Shown piece by piece: positions 55,184-64,000 of a stretch of DNA of 64,000 nt. Under the pieces are notes generated by a model, which saw only the letters and a list, made by a program, of their open reading frames with translations, had not been told where the DNA came from and did not search any database. Made by a program: the position numbers and the translations under genes. Position 1 is the stretch's first letter, and each line of letters starts with the position of its first letter. The stretch is from Heterobilharzia americana (taxonomy: Eukaryota; Platyhelminthes; Trematoda; Strigeidida; Schistosomatidae), in the NCBI GenBank assembly GCA_944470555.2, contig OX104134.1, positions 72,844,678 through 72,908,677 of the forward strand, in the 5' to 3' direction.

Positions 55184-55408
55184 TTACCACTTTCATTAAT
55201 TTCTTCACTCCCTTCTGAGTTATACACCTTGTATGAATCATTCCATATATTACGTAATCCACTTTGTTATCATTCATGCTCCAATTATTATCATAATCAC
55301 AAATGCCTATTTCATCATCCGCTCCATTATTATTGTCAACACCATCATATAGTGTTTAGGTTTCCTCACGGTATATAATTTTTCAAATATCATATACGAC
55401 TATACAGC
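55184..55408 (-). repeat. Penelope-associated inverted repeat, right arm
   Basis: Reverse complement of 54424-54652; about 530 bp separate the arms. Confidence 0.92.
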
Positions 55409-55629
55409 TTGAAAATAAATTCGTTGAAGAGTCTCATAGCTGAATATCTTGTTCTTAATGTTACAATGGGAATTCCTGACCTCCAAATAAGTTTAAGTTT
55501 TTACTGATTGGTTGTACTACTATTTTAGAGTTTTAAAAATTCCCATCATTTAAATTAGAACAAGACATTTAAGCGAACAATATTATTTTCAACTAGATCC
55601 TCTTCATACTTTACTCCAATACAAATAGC

Positions 55630-55633
<4 letters not shown>

Positions 55634-55695
<62 letters not shown>
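55634..55695. repeat. TA microsatellite
   Basis: About 31 TA units. Confidence 0.95.
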
Positions 55696-55696
<1 letters not shown>

Positions 55697-55789
55697 GTTG
55701 ACTAAAGCGCCATGAAAATTTAGACATTCCGATAATCAACAATGCTTTCACGATTATTCAACACACACCATCTCATCTTTCGAAAGGTA

Positions 55790-55895
55790 TTCAGTCTCAT
55801 CTTTTACACATAGCAGAAACTTTGGGGATTCAAGCTAGTAATCCTAGTCTTTGTATCCAGAAGAAATTTGTGCACCCCTTTTATCTCCCTTGGCC
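55790..55895 (+). mobile_element. Penelope-like C-terminal scrap
   Basis: Frame with SHLLHIAETLGIQASNPSLC then IQKKFVHPF and LPWP, a second copy of the Penelope-like C-terminus in the same orientation as 54794-54982. Confidence 0.7.
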
Positions 55896-56532
55896 AGAAA
55901 ATACTTAGTGAATGACTTTATCATTCAGTTTTTTTCCTACCCGTTTTTTGATTCTTCACCCCTTCTATATACCTACGGTATTTGTTTAAGCTTTGTTTAT
56001 CTGCTTACCGCGTACTTCAGTATTACACAACTTTTATTTCACAAGCTTTTGACCCAGTTTGATTGTCGGAGTGTCTACATTTTCATGGTGCTTTCTTAGT
56101 TCGTATCATTATCATCTGTACTGCATGTGCTTTAGTCAACGTTATCACTTTTATCATTATTATTATTATCGCCATCATTTTAAAACATTTATCACGTCAA
56201 CCGACAAATCTACATGATTGGTTTAATTTTGTACATATGAAGCTATTTGTAGTAGAGTAAAGTCTGAAGAGGATCCAATTGAAAACAGTATTGTTCGCTT
56301 ACATATCTTGTTCTAATTTGTATGATTATTTACACTTTCATTTCTATTGAATTGTTAGATAATGGAAAACGAAACGTTTTATGTTTCCATGTTGTTAATT
56401 TTAGACTGGTTAAATGATTATATATACAGTACTTGTAAAATGCTGTTCAGTCTACTTCTCACTGAGTAACTTCTTTGCATATTCTTGTTTTCCATGTGTC
56501 AGTTGTTCACACTTTGTTTTTTGTATTCACAG

Positions 56533-56619
56533 ACTAAGGAAGGTAAGCCAGTACGTTTATACTGCGGCGTAAAATCCAAAGGTTGTTGCAATTGCGGACG
56601 AAGAGGTCACACAGTGGAA
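56533..56619 (+). CDS. ZCCHC7: ZCCHC7/AIR-like protein, exon 4
   Basis: 29 codons in phase 0 between TTCACAG and GTAAGT: TKEGKPVRLYCGVKSKG followed by CCNCGRRGHTVE. This is the start of knuckle 5, which needs its last Cys from the next exon. In human ZCCHC7 the LTTKPG...CYHCAQKGHYGHEC stretch is at the same place. No convincing exon 5 was found before the window end, so the gene probably continues beyond it or across the RTE-rich region. Confidence 0.83.
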
Positions 56620-57259
56620 GTAAGTATAATATGTAGGTGGTTTCTGTTTCCCAGATATTTTTTTTAATGGTCATTTGATCCTCTTCATATATTTTTAATC
56701 CGAATTTTATACTGATAGATATTTTGTAGATATAGAAGTTGATTGGTTGACTAGAACAGCACAAAGTTACCATAACTGCACACCACGTAAAAGATGTTGA
56801 TAGAATGAACGGCCAAACAACAACTGGGTCGAGGAGTAATAAGATGTCGAATTCTAAAAAGATAAAGCATCAATGTATTCTTCCTGTAAAAAACCATATT
56901 TTGCATCCATGGTATGTAATAAAAGCGTTTGATTCCGTTATCACTTCATACTTCTGGTCACCAACACTATGACCTTATATCTTGTCTAACCTTGACAGTC
57001 GGACGAAATATTGTGGATCAACTAAACCTGGACATTAAGTCAAGGTGTCAGTTATCAGTTAGTTTTAATCTTACTTATTGTATCAAACAACTGGGTTTTC
57101 TTTCCATTTATATGAAATATCTGAGTTATGTTGGTATTTTTTAGTGTTGCAGTTTCATCTGACTGTTACATACCCGAGAATTACTTTATCTTCTACTTCG
57201 TTGTTATACTACATCAAAGCTTTCTCAGTCTATTTCTTTTCCGTAAGTCAGTCAGTAAA
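56620..57259. other. ZCCHC7-like intron 4, nothing else recognised
   Basis: AT-rich sequence downstream of exon 4; no further knuckle exon seen. Confidence 0.4.
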
Positions 57260-60200
57260 TGGAAACATGGGACCTGGTATTACTACATAACAATCGAAGT
57301 CACCACACATCAGCACATCAAGTCAGAATGCATCACGACGAAAGATAAAAAAAGAAAATAGTCAAGGTGATAGAAAATCTTGAAGCGACTAAAAGAGTGT
57401 ATGGAAATACTGAATTCAGTATAACGGTTAAGACGATGAGAATGTGTGGGTACATCTACGTCAATGAGATCGATTTTGGGCCATATCACCTAAAGTCTCC
57501 AACCACCGATTTTTGTTGTCACACAGACCCTAACCGAATAGTCTGCATTTACCTACACAGCTCAAATCGCTAATCAGATTTCAGGCGATGATTTCACGTT
57601 TTAATCTGGCCACCTCTAACGTTTTTCTGACCTGAATCTACTTCAGCTAACACTGTATGAAGAGGCAGATGGTGATTAGGCATTAGTAACACTTGTCCAA
57701 CCCGCCTGAGTTGATGCACGTTTACAAAAACTCATCTGACATTACACCTAACTTCTGTGTTATTGATGTGGTGATACCACGACACAGTCGGTGCTATTAA
57801 GGCAACAGTAGTGGAATGCCTGAATACTTCTCATGTCCTCTACCTTTAATAGCTTTGTTTCGCAGCCGTATAGTAGAACCAGAATGGATTGCAGCATATT
57901 ACACTCAATCTAATAGCTAATGGGATACTCCACTGATACAATAAATGGTGTAAGATGACGAAAGCCAATCGAACTTTTTGCATCCATATAGAGATTTTGT
58001 TGGTTACTGGCCCACCGGAGTGGATCCGACTTCCCAAGTAAGCTTGCACAGCGCGACAACAAACGTGATCTGGAGCAACAATTCGCATTCGAGTTGTGAA
58101 AAACTCATCCCAAGCATTTTCAGACCCCCAGTCAAGGTATCCAGAAGACTACATTTTCGTAGCTTCCTCTCCTCACGTTATGTTTCTTGTATACCGTAAC
58201 TGTACTAAGGATTCTCCTGTGATAAAATCAATCCGTGCTAAGTCAAACGACGAGATGGAGGGCTATATTGGTACAACTATGATAAAGTTGAGGAAGAATG
58301 GGGAGAGTGGACATATTTGACGTGTGCTATATTCAACACAGGGAACTCATGTGACACCTTACTACTGGCTGTAAGACATCCTCGGGTGTTCAGACAAACA
58401 CCTTTCAACAGAGTGATTTATTTGCCCCTCACTGATTTCAGTAAGAGACAACGCTTTGAGACATCTCGATCGACATATTCGAATGCCTCTTTCAGGTGAA
58501 ATAATGCAGTAAGTGTCAGGCGCGGTTGTATATCCCTGTTATCTATGACCTATGAATATCCTGTCAGTATACCCACGGCCATGTCCTAAGCGTGCTTGGT
58601 TTTCTCGACTTCGCTACTCTTCCCAAGTTGTAGTCAGACGTCTGATAATACTAGAATCTACAGTCTTATACATTCAATTCCTCATATTGATTCCTCTCGG
58701 ATAACCGTAAGATTTTTTTCTCGAAAACTGGTGCACAACGGAGTGGTAGCCGGCAGCCAATTTGACTGTTCCTCGAAGTGTACCATTCATCCTTCAAGTC
58801 ACCTCTCCTCCGGCCGAATCATAGACCCATTCATTTACTCCATGGTCTCACTAACCACTGACCTTTCCTTACCAGATTCTTCAATATCTCTAGATAGCTG
58901 TCGATTGTCATCTATCGCTGCGGCATTTTCCATCTCTCTAGCCTTCGCCACCACTGCCCACGAACATTGCGTAGACATTTTGTCATCCTACATTTGAGTT
59001 GCGTCCACCCCTCATTTTCCCCGGAGTCTGCAGAGATGCGTTCGCGTGCATCTATTAATTCAGAAGAAGCTCCTAAAATCCACTGGTGTTCTCCAATAAC
59101 TTTCTGGCAGTCAGTCACGGTCTTTAACGCTGTTTCCACAGCAGACAGATGACGCCAGGCCTCTTCTGGATGAGTGATGTTGTCCTGTTCCGACAACCGT
59201 CTAGACAGTTTCTCGTTGAAAACAGCCTCAGTATCCTCATCGTCAAGCAGCACTCGGAATGGTCTTGTTCTCATATCTTTTACATCCATTTAAGTGCAGA
59301 CATACGTGTGCTCAAACCAACGCGTGATCGCTGTCCAGACGTGTGATCCAGAAATAGAGGTAATCTTCTTCTAATCATCTCCAGCGATAGCTGATAGCGA
59401 TATGATGTATTGTGTCTACCACTGAGTTGAGGTCGGTGGAAGTCACATCAGACGACTTCTCTCTTTATATCTGAAGTTCATGCTAGCCAAAATAAGCATT
59501 CCACCAGCACAGCTTGTTGGATAGCTGGATACTACGTGAAAATATGAGATATAGGTCAGATCAAAACATGTAGTTGTTATTAACGAACTCTAAGGATCGC
59601 CTGGTTAGAAGTCCTAATCCATTGAGCAGTGGGACAAGTTGCATTATTGTGGTAGTTATTGGTCAAAACACGTTTATACCTCATTTATTTTTTTAAGATC
59701 CTGTAGCCAAATATCAGAACAAAATATCCACAAACAGTGTTCTATGAAAACCAGTGTCATACACTTTTATTTTCAATTGGGTGAAAGCTTTTGATTCTCT
59801 GGTTATGTAGAATGTATACAGTTTGAACACTGAGTTACCTCTGTTCTGCGTCACAAACGCAAAAAATTAAACTCATCTTTCCCCTTTTTCCAGACCGTTT
59901 TTAATGTATGCATAAACAGAGATTAGAGTGAGGTAACTGTGAGTTCTGTTACTCTTTTGAGTCCTAACTTTAGCATCCTCTGGGATAGCTAATAGGTGGT
60001 GACTGTCAACTGAGATCCAGTGGAGTAGCAGACTTCCTGCCTCCGCTCCAACTAATGGTATACCTACACCTGCAAAACGGCGAGAACTGGCCATCAAATC
60101 TCCAGAAACTGGAAGGGTGGATTTCGAAGACTCACCACACTGACTGAGTGAGGTTATGTGAATAACTGCACTTGAGTTCTATTCATGTTTCTCACAAACA

Positions 60201-60480
60201 CAACACACATTCGTGGCCCAAGATGCTTTAGTTTTGACCGATGAAGTTTGTTGACCGATTTGATTGAGGTAGGGCGGACATTGAAGGCTCTAGTGTGTAG
60301 TTCAGGGCGTTGTCTCAAGAGATCAGCGATGCTGTTCTGTGAACCGAGATGGTTGTCAAGAGCTGCACAGCTGGAAGGAATTGAATATGATTTAGGACGA
60401 TTGATTGGGAGACGTGAGGGAAGAATTAAAGGTGAAGATGTGGTATGTGGACATTGATCTGAGGGATTTTGAGTGTTGAC
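57260..60480 (-). mobile_element. Degenerate RTE-like element (copy RTE-2), interrupted
   Basis: The 3' UTR in reverse (ACATCAGCACATCAAG near 57306) starts at about 57260. The C-terminal, RT and linker region runs to about 59290, with TRPFRVLLDDEDTEAVFNEK at 58990-59290. EN sequence stops near 59475. EN resumes near 59990 and continues to about 60480. Roughly 500 bp between (59480-59985) do not match the element and replace about 250 bp of EN, probably an insertion/deletion event. Heavily broken by stops. Confidence 0.78.
60105..60465 (-). repeat. High-identity 5' block of RTE-2 (pair of 13205-13560)
   Basis: Roughly 96% identical by eye to 13205-13560, whereas sequence on either side of the two blocks is much more diverged. 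Confidence 0.85.
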
Positions 60481-61025
60481 GTAGTTGTGAGGTCGGTTGA
60501 AATTTCCTGGCTGCCCACATTGTGGAAGTCGTGTTTTCCGTGAGTTACCTGCTAAAGGAGCATGTTTTTGACTGCAGTGCCCACGGAAAATCTGCTGGAA
60601 TCCGGTTGAATGACATTTTCAAAAGTTTGATATTGGTTGTTTTAGTTGAGTCCATCTATAAGTCATCACCTGATTGATAGCTGCTACCTTGACTTAGTAG
60701 TTGGTGTTGGATGTTACAGTGATCCTACAACTTTTGCTGGTGAAACACTTGTTCCCTGGAGGTCCTATTTCGCCAGAAAGATATACTGGATAGTGATTAG
60801 ATAAAATGCAGTTACCATTATGGTGTGAATTGCTACGCTATAATACGGGTCTGAGGGCGAAATCCTACTGCTGGTTTGACGGGGATGTGACAGCAGTAAA
60901 GTGTTTCCCTTGGATGACCAGTAGTGCTACGTTGATGGAAAGGAGGTAGGTTAAAATATCGACCCTCAAAATGGCTCGGTCTCACTTCCTCACGCTATTC
61001 CGATGTCTGCAGTAGGGATTCATAT
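60481..61025 (+). mobile_element. Probable 5' region of the sense RTE copy
   Basis: 60840-60945 is similar to the remnant at 20845-20965. Non-coding; the precise left end is unclear. Confidence 0.45.
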
Positions 61026-63170
61026 TTGGATTTAAAAGCAAACAAGCAAAATTTCAAACTTACTAAAAGGCCATTTGTGATCGACCTCAAGCAGATGTCC
61101 CTTGGCCTCTGCGGTCACGCACTACCCCTTCTTTTTTGGGTGCCTCTGGAAGAACTAACCTTTCACAGTGTGGGCAGCTGGGAAGTGTCGATCGCCCGTT
61201 CTCTTCCATTAATGCACAAGACCCAATCAAACATAGCCTATTTTTCTCTACTCAGTCTCCTCCTTTGACTTCACCTCCTGATACTAATACTAAGCCCGTG
61301 ACACCTTCCGTAACCCTACACTCTGGAGTTATTACCTACTATCAAAGCCGTCGAAACTTCAATCCTAGTCTCCTAGGATCTCCCCATCGATTTCATGTAG
61401 GAGCTTTCAACGTGCGAACTCTATGCCAAGTCGGACATCAAGCATCACTCTGGAATGTATAGCCATGGATATATTCTGTGTCTCTGGGACACGTATACAG
61501 GATATGAGTTTGGTTATAAGGTTAACCTGCGCCAACTAGTGTGTTGAATCTTCGAAATCCACCTTAAGAGTACCCGGAGACCCAATGGCTAGCTCTCGTG
61601 GACTTGCTGGTGTAGGCATAAGATTATGGCGTCGGCCAGAATGTGCGCTTCTAGACTGGATACCAGTAAACAGTCATTCATATACTGATTGCTGAATAAA
61701 TCGGTAGTGACTAGGATTACCATCCCAACGAGCAGACAAAGGTCTGTTGCAGTTTTGTTTTGATAGTCACTTCTTTCTGGTCAGTACTAACTTCAGGCAA
61801 TAAGGAGGGGTACTGTCTCGTTTGGCGTCCACCGACTTCAAACCAATGACTGAAACAGATAGATCATATTACTATCGTTGCTGCTGTTTTTAAAGTACCA
61901 TTTTAGAACTCTAACTACGCGTTAGAACGGGCTCATATATGTCTGTGCCATACTGATCGCAGGGAACAGGCAGAAGTCTGCCTGTGCTCGACTGCAGGAT
62001 GAGGACGTGAAGTAAGTATTTAGCTAGGATATAGCTGAGCATTTGGCTGAAGGTGACTTCAATGCTCATTCTGAGGAAACCTGGCTTGCTTTTAAGTCTA
62101 CCGTAGAAACAGCAGTAAAGACAGTTGGTAACCTACACCTGAAGTATAGCAAACGTTATTGAAATTCCTCAGCGTCACCCGCACTGATTGAAACGATAAG
62201 CCTGATTCCAGCTGCTTATGATCACTATGAAGAGTGACAGAAAATGAAACGTAAGTTGACGAAGAGTCTTCGCAAGAAATGGAGAAGTAAGATTTGTCTA
62301 ACACCCGACAGCTATCCAAGTTGATTGTGGATCCCGACAAGAAGAAGACTTTGGTTAGTGAAACCATCCCTGAAAAGGATGGAACGCTCATAACCTCCCA
62401 GGACAGGTGGCTATAACGTCGCACCGAACACTTTAAAGCACAGTTCAACTGGTCCTCAGAATCGCTTGAGTTACCCAACATCCTGTCTGAACCTGGATGG
62501 GACGTAGATATCAGTCCTCCAACTCTCTTTGAAGTTGAGAAAGCTGTGTTGAATCAGAAACGATGCAGAGCAAGAGAACTTGATAGACTGTTACCTAACG
62601 TTTTCAAGGATGGATGTAGAAACCTGATGATAGTAGTGACGGAGGTACCAGTATTGTGTATGAATATCAGGTAGTGCTCTCAGATTGGTGTCCTTCATTG
62701 ATCATCCGAGTCTATAAGAAGGGAGAGAAGTGTTGTGATAATCATGGAGGAATTAGTTTGACATTGTGTCGAATTTCTAGGATGGATACTTATCCGATGC
62801 CTAACTGAATCTCGAGAGCAGCAGACACAGATTTTAGGGAGACCTAGACGAGAGTGGGTTGATCAGATTTTCACGCTCCGACAGGTTCTGAAACATAGGC
62901 AAAGCTACCGGCCAGTTGCTGTCACCCGTCATATTTTTGACGTGAAGGTGTTATTTGACTGTGTCTACCGTGAAGTGTTGTGGGAGTGTCTGACTGTGAA
63001 GGGAGTACCGAGCAAGTATATAATGCTTATCAAAGCTTCCTGCACTAACTCATGCAGCCGTGGAATGTGTTGACTGCTCCACTTACGTGGAAGTCGCATC
63101 AGCCCATATGGACTGTTGGCTGGCGAAATCTCAACTCGGATACTGAACGTCCGTTAGGCATTCACCAACT
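61026..63170 (+). mobile_element. Degenerate RTE-like element, sense, with 5' ORF start
   Basis: An open stretch at 61136-61462 leads into the EN start (FHVGAFNVRTLCQVGHQ near 61395). EN continues with ASSRGLAGVGIR near 61590 and a WIPVNS block near 61660. The linker and RT follow in broken frames (TLFEVEKAVLNQK near 62525, DWCPSLIIRVYKKGEK near 62685, VPSKYIMLIKAS near 63008). It is the only copy here showing the N-terminal part of the family ORF, upstream of where copy 2 is truncated. Stops are frequent. Confidence 0.78.
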
Positions 63171-63314
63171 TGGATATCTATAAATTGACAGAGTACTTTA
63201 TATTTGTTTCATATACACCAGTTCCTCTGTATCACGTAATAAGATGCTTACTAAGGCTGTGAACTTGAACTGAGATGAAATGAGAACAAAATGAACCTCA
63301 TTAAATAGCTCAAA
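63171..63314. other. Nothing recognised
   Basis: Short stretch between two retroelements. Confidence 0.4.
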
Positions 63315-64000
63315 AATTATTATTAATAGTCCCTTGGGTTCCTAATGCAATACAGGGCTTCAGTAGCATGTCCTCAATGCACTCTGTTCGCTGAAATATT
63401 TTGAACCTGGCTCCACGACTGCCCACAACCTCTCATTTCCTCCTCGCACAATCTCCTCCATGTCACCCTCGCCTCGGATGCCCAACTCGTCGCTTCCCAT
63501 CGAGGTTCCACTCGAGCAACTGGCTTGACGTGTGATGTCCCCAGTCGGCCTTCTCAGTGTATGTTCAATCAAATGCATCTCCACTTCCTTCCAATGCATA
63601 TTTGTTGAGCGATGGGTTCCTGGTTGGTTCGTTGGCAGGCCAGAGTTCCTTGTTGCTTATTCTTGTTATTCTGGCCGTCTGATCTTCAGTAACGAGCCAG
63701 CGCAGGCAGTTGTTGATGAATGTCTGTTGTTTGTCGGAAATGCCTTTCATGACAGGCCAAGTCTCTGAACCATACAGAAGCACTGGCATGATGTAGGTCT
63801 TAAAAATCCGCATCTTGTTCACGCCTCATGCTGAGTGCAGTGCAGTAGATCTCCACACTGGTTTCAGTCTAATGAACGCCTGTCTTGCCTGCTTTTCCGA
63901 TCTTGACTTTGACGTCCTCGTCTGTGCCACCGCCTGTAGTTGAAACAGTGCTGTCTAGATAGGTGAAGGAGGCTACTTGCTTTAAGTTTCTCCCGATGAT
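63315..64000 (-). mobile_element. SR2/SjR2-like RTE, 3' end of a second copy (runs off the window)
   Basis: Closely matches 15125-15800, including the AATAATAATTT-type tail and the CTAATAGTCCCTTGGGTTCC-like 3' UTR. The C-terminal frames (LRRPTGDITRQASCSSGT; KTYIMPVLLYGSETW) are present with frame breaks. The 5' part lies beyond the window. Confidence 0.85.

Larger units (their letters stand above)
46357..56532. other. ZCCHC7-like intron 3 (10.2 kb, transposon-filled)
   Basis: GT...AG bounded. It contains an RTE 3' UTR remnant, an AAT repeat, RTE copy 2, a CR1/Jockey-like copy, an RTE EN fragment, Penelope-like pieces and a TA microsatellite, each listed separately. The 550 bp from 55896 to the acceptor hold nothing recognised. 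Confidence 0.7.

Noticed and set aside
57325..57361. Possible exon 5 of the ZCCHC7-like gene (SEC... after CATCAAG)
   Set aside because: Would place the Cys one residue too far for the knuckle, and the sequence is the reverse of an RTE 3' UTR.
1..64000. CRISPR arrays, bacterial operons, prophage or rRNA genes
   Set aside because: None seen; the content is eukaryotic with introns and retrotransposons.

Overview
The window looks like part of a blood-fluke genome (Schistosoma or a close schistosomatid). It is AT-rich, the two host genes are split into small exons across long introns, and the repeats are a schistosome-like set: RTE-like elements of SR2/SjR2 and SR3/Perere-3 type, CR1-like elements, a CsRn1-clade (Boudicca-like) Ty3/Gypsy element primed by tRNA-Trp, and Penelope-like elements (PLEs). 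I cannot name the species from this sequence. Most of the 64 kb is transposon in several age layers.

Host genes, both on the + strand: (1) the last three recognisable exons of a SIRT2-type NAD-dependent deacetylase (9082-9231, 13805-13912, 14532-14645), with an antisense RTE copy, a foldback repeat and a tRNA-like repeat in the penultimate intron. (2) Four exons of a ZCCHC7/AIR-type zinc-knuckle protein, the RNA-binding partner in TRAMP-like nuclear RNA surveillance (41774-42394, 44238-44401, 46321-46356, 56533-56619). It has a 36-bp micro-exon and a 10.2-kb intron full of transposons. Exon 2 appears to lack one base in an A run, which breaks the frame as sequenced.

Layout: 1-3 kb, young RTE-like copy 1; 5.3-6.6 kb, dead PLE (minus); 9-14.7 kb, SIRT2 end with antisense RTE; 15.1-18.4 kb, SR2-like RTE inserted in a PLE remnant with an 11-bp target duplication; 20.6-21.1 kb, RTE remnant; 21.5-27.4 kb, arm A of a large inverted duplication (700 bp of flank plus a complete LTR element); 27.4-30.7 kb, spacer with RTE pieces and an old solo LTR; 30.7-38.5 kb, arm B (same unit inverted, with a 1.74-kb internal deletion and a 3.6-kb CR1-like insertion); 40.5-40.8 kb, retroelement scraps; 41.8-56.6 kb, ZCCHC7-like gene containing RTE copy 2 (47.3-50.3 kb), a CR1/Jockey-like copy, an RTE endonuclease fragment and PLE pieces with a 230-bp inverted repeat; 57.3-60.5 kb, antisense RTE; 60.5-63.2 kb, sense RTE; 63.3-64 kb, start of another SR2-like copy.

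The strongest signals are the transposon-built inverted duplication, the mosaic identity between RTE copies, the nested insertions that give a relative chronology, and the structure and defect of the ZCCHC7-like gene. Identities are counted by eye and no database search was made.
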